A stretch of DNA of 64,000 nucleotides from Cervus elaphus (Eukaryota; Chordata; Mammalia; Artiodactyla; Cervidae): the NCBI RefSeq assembly GCF_910594005.1, contig NC_057847.1, forward strand, positions 52,528,001 to 52,592,000, read 5' to 3'. Positions 35,336-46,820 of this stretch are shown one piece after another. The first letter of the stretch is position 1. Each line of letters opens with the position of its first letter. The notes beneath the pieces were generated by a model, which worked only from the letters and a program-made list of their open reading frames with translations, was not told the origin of the DNA and did not search any database. Both the position numbers and the translations under genes were made by a program.

Positions 35336-36729
35336 GCAATTGTGGAGAAGTGATGTAAACATATTTATGTACGTTTGGTGTGTAAAGATGACAGGACTTT
35401 GTAATGGTTTAGAACTGGGGAATGAGGAAAAGAGAAATATTAAGGGTGACATCCGGGTTGCCCAGCTTGGCCAGTAGGTGAAGGAAAGCACACTTTTAAG
35501 AGATGAGCTCACTAGTGGAAAATCTAGGTGGGATGGGAGCAGGTCAAGCCTTCTGTCTGGGCTGTTGAGTGGAACTGTCAAGCAGACCATTTGAAATTCA
35601 TCAAAAGTTAGAAGACTAGAATGTCAATCCCCAGTTTGTTGAGGTAAGGGCATCAGTGTTATTTTAGTAGGGTGCAGAAACACACAGTAAAGTCCAAGTC
35701 CTTAGGTAGGCTGTAAGTCCACTAAGGGAGAAGATATAAAAGAAATAGTAAACTATAATACTGAATTAACACTACACACAAAAAGTACCAGAAGATACCA
35801 GAGAAGATAATGAGAAGAAAATCTGTTTTAGAGGTTGAGAGAAATGACACTTCAAATTTTGTTCCAATAGAGACAAGTTGAGTAGGTGGAAAAAAAAAAA
35901 AAAAAAACAGGAAGAATATTCTAGATAGTTGAAGCAATATTTGTTTTAAATCCCTGTGGAAAAAAAGGAAATTAGTTCATCTGAGAAACTGAAGTGCCCT
36001 GTGTGGCTGGAGATTAGTGAGGAAAGGAGGAAGTAACATAAGATGAGGTTGCTGAGGTTGCAGGAGACCAGATTTTTAGGTCATGTTAAAGATGGGTCTG
36101 TTAAGTTCTGAACTATTCTACTATTTGCTACCTAGAGATAAAGCAGTTTAACATTAATGTAAATCTTAAAATGACCTGAGGTCTTATGAAAGTGCCTCTG
36201 TTAGGTCTTACCGCATACATATTAGATACAATTGGGGTATTTATTATTGTTCAAATAATTTTACAATTGGGCCAATTGACTCATCTATTTTCTAGTAAAG
36301 CACTATTAGGTAAGGACATTGATGGAAAAGAGAGTATACTTGATAAATCACACAGGGAACAAATGCATACAAGTCCAATATTTAGGTATGTCCTTATGCT
36401 TTGAATTGAACTTCATAAATTAGAATTCATGTGTTCCCCCTTTATGTACCTTTGCTCTTGTGTTAATTATTACATGTTCTGAAGAATCTTATTATATAGA
36501 AATCTTGGGAAATAAAACCCTGAATATTACTTAAGGCTTATTTTGGAAATTTTCACTAAGACTTTAACAATAAATTTTATTATCCTAGTCTATTTGCAAA
36601 GTCAGGTGTTTTTACTAGTTTAGTGAGAAATGTTCATGTCTGAAGCCTGGGTTGCCCGTGGTCACTTAGTCTGGTACACAAACAGGCCAAGGAAAACTTA
36701 CAGCTCCATTCAAAGATCATACATTTATT
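35336..36729. other. Unassigned stretch
   Basis: About 1.4 kb with a pure A-run of about 18 nt at 35890-35907 and no recognised gene. A 72-codon open frame at 36186-36404 (+) has no known domain. Confidence 0.5.
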
Positions 36730-37124
36730 CTTTAAATGAAGAAAAAAATATCAGAAAGAAAAAAAACAAATATATTAACACATATATGTAGAATCTAGAA
36801 AAATGGCATGGATGAACCTATTCACAAAGCAGAAATAGAAACACAGACGTAAAGAACAAACATATGAACACCAAGAGGGGAAAGAGAGCATGGATGCCTT
36901 GAGAGACAGGTACTGGCATATGTACACTGCTAGGTATAAAACAGATAACTAATGAGAACCTACTCTATGGCACAGGGAACTCAGTGCTCTGTGCTGGTCT
37001 AAATGGGAAGGAAATCCAAAACAGAGGGGGTATAGGTATGCATATAGCTTGTTCAGTTTGCGGCACAGCAGAAAATAACACAGCATTGTAAAGCAACTAC
37101 ACTCCAATAAAAACGAAAACAAAT
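36730..37124 (+). mobile_element. L1 3'-UTR end
   Basis: The block order 'tgtagaatctagaaaaatgg', 'gcagaaatagaaacacagac', 'ataactaatgagaacctact', 'gcacagggaactcagtgctc' and 'aagcaactacactccaataa' is that of the 3' end of an L1 subfamily common in cetartiodactyls. It lies only 8 bases from the TSD of the next BovB. Confidence 0.8.
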
Positions 37125-37144
37125 TTGGTAATATTTTCAAAAGT

Positions 37145-38379
37145 TGTTGTTCAGTCACTAAGTCGTGTCCAATTATTTGCGACCCCATGGACTGCAGCAC
37201 ACCAGGCTCCTGTCCTCCACCATCTCCTGGAGTTAGCTCAAATTAATGTCCATAGAGTCAGTGATGCTGTCTAACCATCTGATCCTCTCCCCACTCCTTC
37301 TGCTTTCAATCTTTCCCAGCATCAGGGTATTTTCCAGTGAGTCGGCTCTTTTCATCAAGTGGCCAAAGCATTAGAGCTTCAGCTTCAGCAAGGGTCCTTG
37401 CAATGAATATTCAGGGTCAATTTACATTAGAATTGACTGATTTGATCTTCTTGGACTCTCAAGAGTCTTCTCCAGCACCAGTTGAAAGCATCAATTCTTC
37501 AGTACTCAGCCTTCTTTATGGTTCAACTCTCACATTCATACACAACTACTGGAAAAACCATAGCTTTGACTTCTGCTGGCAAAGTGATGTCTCTGGTTTT
37601 TAATACGCCGTCTAGGTTTGTCACAGCTTTCCTTGCAAGGAGCCAGGTCTTTTAATTTCATGGCTGTAGTCACTGTCCACAGTGATTTTGGAGCCCAAGA
37701 AAATAAAATCTGTCACTGCTTTCACTTTTTCCCTTCTATTTGCCATGAAGTGATGGGACAGGATGTCATAATCTTAGTTTTTTAATACTGAGTTTCAAAC
37801 TCACTCTTTTACTCTCCTCTTTCACCTTCATCAAGAGGCTCTTCAGTTCCTCTTTGCTTTTTGCCATTAGGGTGGTATCTTCTGCATATCTGAGGTTCCT
37901 GATATTTCTCCCAGCAATCCAGATTTCAGCTTGTGATTCATCCAGCCTGGCATTTTGCTTGATGTACTCTGCACAGAAGTTAACTAAACAGAGTGACAAT
38001 ATACAGACTTTTCGTACTCCTTTCCCAATTTTGAACCAGTCAGTTGTCCCATGTAAGATTCTAACTGTTGCTTCTTGACCCACATGCTTCTCAGGAGACA
38101 GATAGGGTGCCCTGGTACACCCATATCTTTAAGTATTTTCCACAGCTTGTTGTGATCCATACAGTCAAAGGTTTTGGCGTAGTCAATAAAGCAAAAGTAG
38201 ATGTTTTTCTGAAACTCCCTTTTATCTCCATGATCCAATAAATGTTGGCAACTTGATCTCTGGTTCCTCTGCCTCTTTAAAACCCACCTTATACATTTGG
38301 AAGTTCTCAGTTCATATACTGCGAGAGCCTAGCTGAAGGGTTTTGAGCATAATCTTGCTAGCATGTGATCCATAAGGAG
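37145..38379 (-). mobile_element. BovB LINE, 1.2 kb, 5'-truncated, with inactive RT site
   Basis: Perfect 12-bp TSD attttcaaaagt at 37133-37144 and 38380-38391. The reverse strand runs from upstream of the reverse-transcriptase palm to the 3' tail ('ctgaacaacaaca' side). Recognisable pieces: FDCMDHNKLWKILKDMG, then RNLRYAEDTTLMAKS. The catalytic YADD reads Y-A-E-D (37877-37888), so one metal-binding aspartate is lost. Stops and frameshifts split the frame further. Confidence 0.95.
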
Positions 38380-38394
38380 ATTTTCAAAAGTAGC

Positions 38395-38570
38395 TAATTT
38401 CTATATAGTGCTGCTATGTCCCAAGGCACTGTTATAAATTCTTCACATATATTAAATCTTTTAATCCTTATAACAATTCTATGAGGCAGATTCTCTTATT
38501 ATCACTATTTCAGAGATGAGAAAACTGAATTACAGGTGGTTACTTGTCTGACGATGTACAGGCAAAAAGT
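38395..38570 (-). mobile_element. MIR SINE relic
   Basis: The + strand order 'gctatgtcccaaggcactgt', 'taatccttataacaattcta', 'tgaggcagattctcttatta' and 'gagatgagaaaactgaatta' is a reversed MIR. It begins right after the BovB TSD. Confidence 0.75.
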
Positions 38571-40387
38571 TGTTGACTGGAAGTTAAACTAATCAGTCTT
38601 CTTTAGAATCTGCAGTCTCACCTCTTATGGGTTGGTGTTTTTCTTTAATGAAAGAAGATACATTTAGAGACATGTAAGCTATCATATTATGCAGTAGGTC
38701 TTGAGTCAAATTCTTATCAGCAATCTTTTCTTCTGTGACATCAGAGATTTAAAAACTTATGCATGTTATAGACATTCATGAACCTGGTCAGTATTCATAT
38801 AACTGGAAATATATCACTACTCAGGTAAATTGATACTTTATCATTTTTTCTTTTCAATTAAGCATGTAAGGAAGAAAATTGAGTCAATATGTTGAAGCAA
38901 TTGTTGCTCTGATCTAAACATTTTTAATGAAGTCAAATGTGGATTTAACTATCTTTTAAATGATACAGGGAGAAATGGAAAAGTGAAAAAGAAAAGTGAT
39001 CTATCTATCTATATCTCTTCCACATATATTTCTTCAAATATTGGAATTAAATAAAATCTGAGTTTAATGAACATCTATGAATATTTGGCTACTTTAATTT
39101 TGAAAAATAAAATTTCAATAATCCTCTAGAGTTGCTTCTCAATATTAAAATGCCTATGAATATTAGAAGGCACATAAACTTAATTTTGTAAGATTTTCAT
39201 CCTAACTGTCAAGATGATTTGTTTGGAGAAGCATCCAAGGGTCTCTAGGCCACCCACCATTTTAATAACTCTGATTGTTCTGTATATCAAGTCACTTTGT
39301 CCAGTTTGGACAATTTTATTTTATATAACTATAAATTTTCCTCTCTGTCTTTATTATGAATTTATCTCAGTAAGAAGATGATCATCATGATTTTAGGAAT
39401 TTAAAAAAAAGCTCAACAAAGCATAGATTTTAAGCTTCCAAAATGTAGCTACGTACTTCTAGGTATATACTTTTATGTATGATTCAAAATATCATTTTCA
39501 TCCTTTATAGTTTCCATTTTATGTTTCTGCTATAAATATTATATCCACTGAGAAATATGTCTCGACTGTTGCTAAGCTGTTTCTTTGAAGGTTGTTGTCA
39601 TTTGGAATTTCTTTTCTGTGAGATATTTTGATGTTCAGGATTTAATTCTAGGATAAAGTGTCAAATATGAGGTTGCTAGCTACATAAATACTAACCCTCT
39701 ACCCCCAATTCAATTTCAAAGAGCAATTCAGGTGAGAGTAAATAAATAAATAAAAGGTTTGGATGTTGGACATTTGCTTGGTACCATGTCATTCAAAGCT
39801 CCTTCCATTTAGAAACAAAATTTGCATTGACATATGAATGATGTATAATGCAGTATAATTACTTACGGGGTCCTTGAAAAGAGAAGCCCCCTTTTTTCCA
39901 AGTGATTTAACTTTGAAAAGGAATTACTTCACATGCCTAACAAATACTACTAAACAGCATTTTATGAGGCTTTTTTCCTGCACATTTCTATACGTGGACA
40001 GACTATTGTGTGTTCTAAAACCTGTATTTACATGACACACTTTTATGGTCCAATGGGCAAACACTACTTAGTCCTAAAATAACATCATAGTAATGACTAC
40101 AGTCAAGACAGCAAGAACACTCCACCATTATTATCCATATCAGACCGCACCAGATGGGGTATCTGTGCTAGAGAGCTGACAGAGGTGAACACTGAACAAC
40201 TGTTTCTGGCATTTCTGTGTTCGCTTAGGCTCAGCAGTACCACATTCAAAATAAGTAGTGCATAAGCACTCTCATTGTGAAGAAATATATTGCATTATAT
40301 ATGTTTTTTCTTCACCTGGATCCAGTAGAGAAAGAGATGACATAGAGAATTAAAGATGAATTACATTCAGTGGAATTTAGCCAGATT
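38571..40387. other. 1.8 kb A+T-rich stretch
   Basis: Contains short (ATCT)n at 38999-39014 and (AAAT)n at about 39741-39755. No gene or larger repeat is identified. Confidence 0.55.
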
Positions 40388-40585
40388 TCACTGGGTTGAA
40401 ACAAGTTTTCTCAGCTTCAGCAGTATTGATCTCTTTCTGTGTTGGGACATTCTTTGCTGCAGGGACTGCCCGGTTCATTGTAGGCTGTTTAGCAGTGCTG
40501 TTGGGCTCTACTGACCAGAAGCCAACACCAATCCCGAGACTTGTGGCAATCAAAAATGCTTCCCCACTTGAGAGATGCTGACCTG
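40388..40585 (-). mobile_element. MER5A-like hAT relic
   Basis: Second copy of the MER5A type, more diverged than the one at 3.4 kb: 'ttttctcagcttcagcagta', 'gactgcccggttcattgtag' and 'gacttgtggcaatcaaaaat'. Open frames on both strands (61 and 82 codons) are coincidental. Confidence 0.7.
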
Positions 40586-40813
40586 AAGGAATGAGCTCTT
40601 GAACATACACAAACTCTTTAACCAACTAAATTTTATGACTTGGCTTTGTCAATATCAGATTTTATTAGTTTTCAGAGACGAAGTGTAATTTTTTTTTCTC
40701 AAAGTATGCTTCATTTATGTTTTTTCATCTGTTTGTTTTACCTTGTAATCATGGCTATGGTAGGCAAGTATATGTGTGTGCAATATGATTTCACATGTTT
40801 AATACGGACAGAG

Positions 40814-41032
40814 TGTAAAGGGCTTCCCTTGCAGTTCAGTTGGTAAAGAATCCGCCTGCGATGCAGGAGACCTGGGTTTGATCCCTGGGTTGGGAAGATC
40901 CCCTAGAGAAGGGAAAGGCTACCCACTCTAGTGTTCTGGCCAGGAGAATTCCGTGGACTTCATAGTCCATGGGGTCGCAAAGAGTTGGACGTGACTGAGT
41001 AACTTTCAGTTTCACCTCACATACTGACAGAG
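40814..41032 (+). mobile_element. Bov-tA SINE
   Basis: Complete, ending 'gagtaactttcagtttcac', the same tail subtype as the copy at 32.0 kb. Flanks acggacagag (40804-40813) and actgacagag (41033-41042) match at 9 of 10 and may be the TSD. Confidence 0.93.
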
Positions 41033-41042
41033 AGAAAATAAA

Positions 41043-43739
41043 GTGGGAAATATGGAGTCAAATAATACAAGGAGTCTTCTTTTAGAGGAAAACCTCAAGT
41101 GTCTATTGGGGAGGGAAAATTGGCTCCTACGGGACCCCCATTGGGCTACATACTTCTGGAGGTCTGCAGCTCTGGGCTAATTTCTGCCCATTAAAAAAAA
41201 AAAAAAAATTAGACTGGGGAAGCTTCTTGACAAAAGGTGCTTCCTCCTAGAATCAGTAGGGTTTTCAGTTACTTTTTTCATCTCCTTATGCTTTTGGAAT
41301 AAAGAGGCTGCTTCCAAGAAATCAGGTAGGTGAAAGAGAAAGGGGCAAGATTATTTACCACATCACTAATTATAAACATGATTCAAATAATAATAATAAA
41401 CAGTAAAAAGTCAGACTCCCCGCATCTGTATTATTGTGCGTGTCCACCAGTGGGGCTAATTATTATGCTAGGACTGTCAGTTCTGTCATTACGTGTAGTC
41501 AGGGATTCATTGTTTTAGTTAATCAAAAATTCTGCTTTGCAGGGAGTAACCATATATACATGAATTATCAATTTTCAAATTGCTACAGTATAATAAAAGT
41601 CTATTTATTATGACATTTTCTTCTCATATTACTTCTTTCTATGATAATTTAAAAGGGATTTCAGGACATTTTGTTTGCTTTAGGGTTATCACTATAAAGC
41701 TAAGTTATCACTGTAGCTATGAAAAAGTACATTCTGATAAGGATTTCTGGCTGATATAATGCCTGGAAAAAATATTTTTTAACATTCAGTACTGACATTG
41801 GAATATTGATCAGCACTAAATGAATACAATAGCTAAAATAATAGTTTATATTATACATATCATTGCATTCTGTAAAATGCACAGTGTCTAATTTTAGAAA
41901 CATTCAATAAATATTGAAAAAGATCAACTTTCACTCACCTATAAGCTCCCAGTAAGTTACTATTATGTATTTAATTTGCTAAATATTATTTAGTATATAT
42001 TAAATAGAGAAAATGAATGTGACTATTTGTATTTCAGGAAGTGTATGTTTAACACTAATTATCATCTTGATATTACCCTAATTTTCAGCATGTATGCAAT
42101 GTTTCCTTAAACAAAACTGTTTAATGTGCCAAGTACCTACCTATCATTTAATAGTTCTCAAGACCAATAATCCAAAATAATTTGACTTATTTATTTAGGA
42201 CTATGAAGTCTTCTATGATTTAAGTGTAAAAAATACCAACCAAAGTTCTGGTAGTCTAGGAAAGAGAAAAAGATTTGTTTGAATGAACAAGCACCTTAAT
42301 TATCTAAATAAATATATATTTTAAAGAGATTGAAATAATGAATAGGCTTGATCAATTCTTAATTTACTTTAATTTTCAATGCCTTTTTCTTTTTAATTCT
42401 CAAAACATTTTCTTATGCATAGAGAACAAAGGAAGAATCACCCTGCAGTTAGTTTTTATAATTTCATCAGCTGGTAGCAGAGGACCAGTTGCTTTGTGGA
42501 TAAAGCATTGGCTTTATATTCTAAAGGACAACTTCAAATCCTGTTAAGGTTATATTTTTATTAAAATTTCCATTAATTTTTCCATCAATGTGATTATAGA
42601 TTAATATTAATTAATTCTTACCATTTTTTGAAGAAATAAATGGAACCATATCTGATTCAAAGTTAAACAAGACACTATTCAGGCTTTCTTGGTAACCCTT
42701 TCCTGGGTTCAGAATTGGTTGGGGAGAAAGGGAATAAAATATCTTTAATGGCATTTTATTGAACTTAGCAATTTAAACGGCCTACCCTGATTCTTGAAGA
42801 TATCAAATTACCATACGGATGATGTCTTTCTCATCAAATCTGCTCTTACTGTTTACCGAGGAAATGACAAAGGTAATTTTTAATGTTGGACGTGGCACTT
42901 ATGTGTATGAGTTGCTGATATTAATGAGAGTTCTGGGATGAGGTTCTCTCTGTGCTAAAAACTGCTACATCAACAAATAGATTAATATTTATAGAAACTG
43001 GCAACAGAAACCACTGGCATTGCTTTTGTGTAGTTTTAATTTATTATTATAACAAATGAAAAATATATCCTAGGAAAGAGTATAATCTTTATGCCCCTTG
43101 AGGAATGCTGGGATTTAGTGTGGACCATCAGGTAGCCTGTTTGCATAAATACACTCAAAATTCTTTTGAGAGATGGGAAGAGGACTTTGAAACTGATGTG
43201 TACAGCTCTGGGCCCATAGACAGAGATGTGGCACAAAGGGTTATTATAGCTTCTGGAAGAGAATGTTACTCAAAGTGAAATGCAAAGTTACCCTAACACT
43301 TGAAATTTTAGTGATTAATATGAACATCCCATTCTCTGAAGTATGTCAGGATGGAGTAATGTTCACACTCACCTCAGCTTGGTCATTTAACAGCAATGGG
43401 AAGTTTGTAGTATCTTAGGATTTAGAGGGAGGGTACATAACTTAAGTTTTGGGGCCCAGCACTGTGATATCAAAGGAGAAGTCTAGAGACTAATATTTTT
43501 CTATATACTGCTTGCCTGATTTTTGTTACCTATAACATCAAGAGAGATTTTTAATTTCTTTAGGAAAAAATGGGATGTTGGAGAAATACATGAAAATACA
43601 ACCCTAAATATGATAGATAAAGAAGAAAAGGCTGAAGCCCCCAAACACAAGCATGTGGTAAATATTTTCTATTAAATATAGATGTTTTTACAGAATTAGA
43701 CTATTAGCCATTAGACTATTTTTTACCATAATGTTAAAA

Positions 43740-43743
<4 letters not shown>
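41043..43743. other. 2.7 kb without ruminant-specific insertions
   Basis: A 16-nt A-run lies at 41192-41207. A tRNA-like relic is listed separately. The rest is A+T-rich, with open frames of 60-69 codons that look random. Confidence 0.55.
42482..42549 (+). pseudogene. tRNA-like relic
   Basis: The segment has an A-box-like 'tggataaagcattgg' and, about 30 nt on, a B-box-like 'acttcaaatcc', with an overall layout close to tRNA-Arg (TCT-type). The acceptor ends do not pair well, the T-loop 'ttcaaat' replaces 'ttcgaat', and no MIR core or CCA/poly-A follows. It is a decayed tRNA copy or the head of an old tRNA SINE, not a functional gene. Confidence 0.4.

Positions 43744-43786
<43 letters not shown>
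43744..43786. repeat. (TA)21 microsatellite
   Basis: The longest pure dinucleotide run in the window: 43 bases of alternating A and T. Confidence 0.97.
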
Positions 43787-43789
<3 letters not shown>

Positions 43790-43794
43790 AACTG

Positions 43795-43978
43795 ACATTA
43801 ATTAGACATTGTCCTTGTGCCAGCACTGTCAAGAGTTTTAGTCTCGTGGGACTCTCACAGCAGCCATAACAGGAAGGCATAATTATTCTTCCCCTTATAA
43901 AGATAAGTAAACTGAGGCTTAGGGAAATTAATCACAAAGACTAAATGTCCAGCAAACAACAGAATCTGGCAGTGACAA
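43795..43978 (-). mobile_element. MIR SINE relic
   Basis: Reversed MIR: 'ttgtgccagcactgtc', 'gactctcacagcagccataa', 'aagtaaactgaggcttaggg' and 'caacagaatctggcagtgac'. Confidence 0.75.
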
Positions 43979-46056
43979 TTTCAAAGTGTTCTATGTAGAA
44001 ATACTTAAATGTAAGAATTGTGTTGCAAAGCACGTTGACAGCAGCGTTTCCAGAGAAGAAAAAAAAAAAAAATGAGGATATATTAATTGTCCATGTCATA
44101 AATTGAGAGGACGTGCAGATTAGCCTCTTGAAACAGCCTGCAGCCAAGATTATAACATTAAGAATAACATGTTCTAGCAACCCATAGATTGACATCCCTA
44201 AGCAAAAGAGTGGAGAAAAAGATCATCATGCCCACATCGCCTCAGAAAACACATGCACTCCATATGGGGTTGGGTGATCCCGAGCAAGGTTCAGCACTTT
44301 TTCTTTAAGATTAGGTTTCATTTTGCTAACAGTGTGTTGGCTGAGTGCCCACTAGCAAGCAATTAAGACTTTGTGCTTGCCTGCATTTTAGTAGCTCTCC
44401 TCCTGAAACATGCAGCCACATGGGAGCGGAAGCTCTGCCGGCATGGGTCACGGTCTGGGAGCAGCGACAGGAGAGGGTCCCTCCTTGAAGGACTCAGCCT
44501 TCTGGGAAGCTGAGGAGAGGATCGATGATTGATTGGCCATGCCTGTGAGAAAAAACCCAGAAGGGAATCGTCAAGAAATGGGAACTACAGGACGATATCA
44601 ACAGTGAAGTTATGAGAAGAAAGCAACATGCTACCAAGTAATCTAAGGAAAAGGAGATAAATCAACGTCTGAAAATTAAGAAGCAATTGGGTTGAACAAA
44701 AAGGAGCAAAAACTGGATGGCTGGTCAGAGTTTCTTAACCATTGAACTTGGACGATGCCCTCATTAATTTGTTTTTATACGAAAAAACAAATGCTGAGAA
44801 CCTCAGATGTGCCAGGATTGAGGCTGGGGACACAAAGATGAGTGAGACATCTTCATGTGAGGGGTAGGGGAGAAGTTGAGCCACTGTACTTGTTTCAGAC
44901 TAAATAGCTTATGTACCGTTCATACAGATTTATGGAAATGGCAACAGTGCAGACAAAACAATTTCCTTTCCCTCTTCTCACTTGATTTTGTGTCTGGAAA
45001 GAAAGCATCTTGACTCAGGTTGACTGAAGGTGTCCCTGAAAGAATTAAAAAGTTTTATTCAAAGATGAACTAGCCTCCTTGCAAAGGGCAAGCTTTTCAC
45101 ATTTGAAAATAAAATAGGCCAAATAAGTGGTTTCAGATCTGATTGATTACTCAATGCCTCCTGGGCATGATTTTATAGGACGGAACAGAACTCCTGCTCC
45201 TGGAAATTCTGGTTCAATAGGTCTAACCAGATGTATTCTCATGATGCAAACGCTGCCCTGAACAATTGTGAAAATAACTAAAATCACAAAAATAATATTT
45301 TTCTCTTCACAGTAGACTTTGTTACATTAAAATTAAAGGAAGTACTTCTGTGTTGCTGGCAACACTACTACATATAGTTTATAAAAATCCAAATGTACAG
45401 AAAAATATCCTTCAAATTATTAATGTGGCCCCTGAAACAAGCAATTCCACTGGTGTGTATAAAAGCAAACTTATGCACATTATTTTCAGGGATGAATCCA
45501 TTGCATTAACTGAAGCACAAATATATACAATTAGTAATTTCTACTTTCTAACTACTAGGAAAGTTGAGCATAAGCTAGGCTTACCTGGAGGACTATTCTC
45601 ATCATTAACTAGGTGTTGTGTCTTCACGGGCTTATAGATGACATGCAAAAATTACAATTTTATTAAAATCATAGTCTGGATCAAAAAGAATTTTAAAGTA
45701 TATTTAACATGCTCAAAGATCTGAGTGATAAAATTCTTGCATTTGAAACATTATTTTTCAATAATATCAATTTTTGCTTAAGTTAAATCTTAGGCAAATG
45801 TCTACCATGTCAGAAAAGATAAGATTGAAATAGCTGAAGACAGGGCAAGTGTAGGTGTCCAGGTTCCTTTTGGCCATCATGTTATCTACAACTCCCTCTT
45901 CAAAACCCTAGAATGCCACAGAGCACAGATGGAAAACAGAGTACTCATTCTGAATTTTATTTCTGAGTAAATCTCCACAAATTGAGCATTATAATGGATT
46001 CCAACAGATATGTGAGGTTACTCCTTAACTGGGAATCCATTTGAGTTAAAACTCCC
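43979..46056. other. Unassigned stretch with a small CpG-bearing patch
   Basis: No recognised recent repeat. The 44400-44545 part is richer in G+C and CpG than its surroundings. An A-run lies at 44059-44071. A 95-codon open frame (45350-45637, +) overlaps weak old-L1-like wording ('gcaattccactggtgtgtat'). Confidence 0.5.
44400..44545. promoter_or_regulatory. Candidate regulatory patch
   Basis: A local rise in G+C with several CpGs (gagcgg, gccggc, cacggt, agcgac, gatcga) in A+T-rich DNA. It ends in TGATTGAT (44526-44533), a match to the PBX homeodomain consensus, overlapping ATTGG (44532-44536), an inverted CCAAT box. It is inferred from motif and composition only; it is too small for a CpG island. 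Confidence 0.2.
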
Positions 46057-46068
46057 CAATGGCTGAAG

Positions 46069-46279
46069 AGGGCTTCCCAGGTGGCACAGTGGTAAACAAT
46101 CCACCTGACAAGCAGGAGACACAAGAGACGCGGGTTTGATCCCTGGGTCAGAAAGATCCCATGGAGGCGGAAATGGCAACCCACTCCAGTATTCTTGCCT
46201 GAAAAATTTCTTAGACAGAGGAACTAGTGGGCTATAACCCATGGAGTTGCAAAAAATCAGACATGACTGAGCATGCAAG
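46069..46279 (+). mobile_element. Bov-tA SINE
   Basis: Head 'agggcttcccaggtggcaca', with a tail ending 'cagacatgactgagcatgca'. TSD caatggctgaag (46057-46068) and caatggctcaag (46280-46291), 11 of 12 matching. Confidence 0.95.
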
Positions 46280-46348
46280 CAATGGCTCAAGCAATCTAAG
46301 GAACTATTTACATGCAGTTGAATCTGGCCCACTGGGTCATTTCAGTGG

Positions 46349-46350
<2 letters not shown>

Positions 46351-46388
<38 letters not shown>
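46351..46388. repeat. (GT)n microsatellite at SINE end
   Basis: About 19 GT units, derived from the CA tail of the Bov-A2 element. One interruption-free run. Confidence 0.95.
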
Positions 46389-46390
<2 letters not shown>

Positions 46391-46656
46391 GTTGCTTAGT
46401 AATGTCCAACTCTCTGCAACCCCATAGACTGTAGCCCACCAGGCCCCTCTGTCCATGGCATTCTCCAGGCAAGAACACTGGAGTGGGTTGCCATTTCCTA
46501 CTCCAAAAGGAACTATAGAAAGAAAGAAAGTGAGGTGACTCAGTCGTGTCCGTGTCCAACTCTTTGTGACCCCATGGACTGTAGCCTACCAGGCTCCTCC
46601 ATCCATGGAATTTTCCAGGCAAGAGTACTGGAGGGGGTTGCCATTTCCCTCTCCTC
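46351..46656 (-). mobile_element. Bov-A2 SINE (two Bov-A units) with (GT)19
   Basis: Two tail-type Bov-A monomers (about 46389-46508 and 46532-46656) are joined by a 'agaaagaaagaaagtgagg' linker, and a GT run of about 38 nt sits at the left end. The pair shares one TSD, cagtgggc (46343-46350 and 46657-46664), so it inserted as one bipartite element. No tRNA-like head is present. Reverse-strand frames of 75-104 codons here are repeat-derived. Confidence 0.92.
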
Positions 46657-46699
46657 CAGTGGGCATACCAAGTGACATAAATAAACAGGGGTCTGTCAG

Positions 46700-46820
46700 A
46701 CTTAAACTGACCTCTAATTTCTATTCACCAGTTAAATTAACTTGAGCAAGTTAATGAAACTTTCCCAGTGTTCTTCTCATTGCCTGTAAAGTGGGGATAA
46801 TGTCTACCTTTCACTCTGGT
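46700..46820 (+). mobile_element. MIR SINE relic
   Basis: 'aattaacttgagcaagttaa', 'gaaactttcccagtgttctt' and 'tgtaaagtggggataatgtc' match the middle of MIR. The ends are lost. Confidence 0.65.

Noticed and set aside
45400..45500. Old L1 3'-UTR fragment
   Set aside because: Only one short phrase resembles L1; too little to support a call.
46308..46622. 104-codon reverse frame with a histidine/threonine run
   Set aside because: The run is the translated (GT)n microsatellite and the rest is Bov-A2 SINE.
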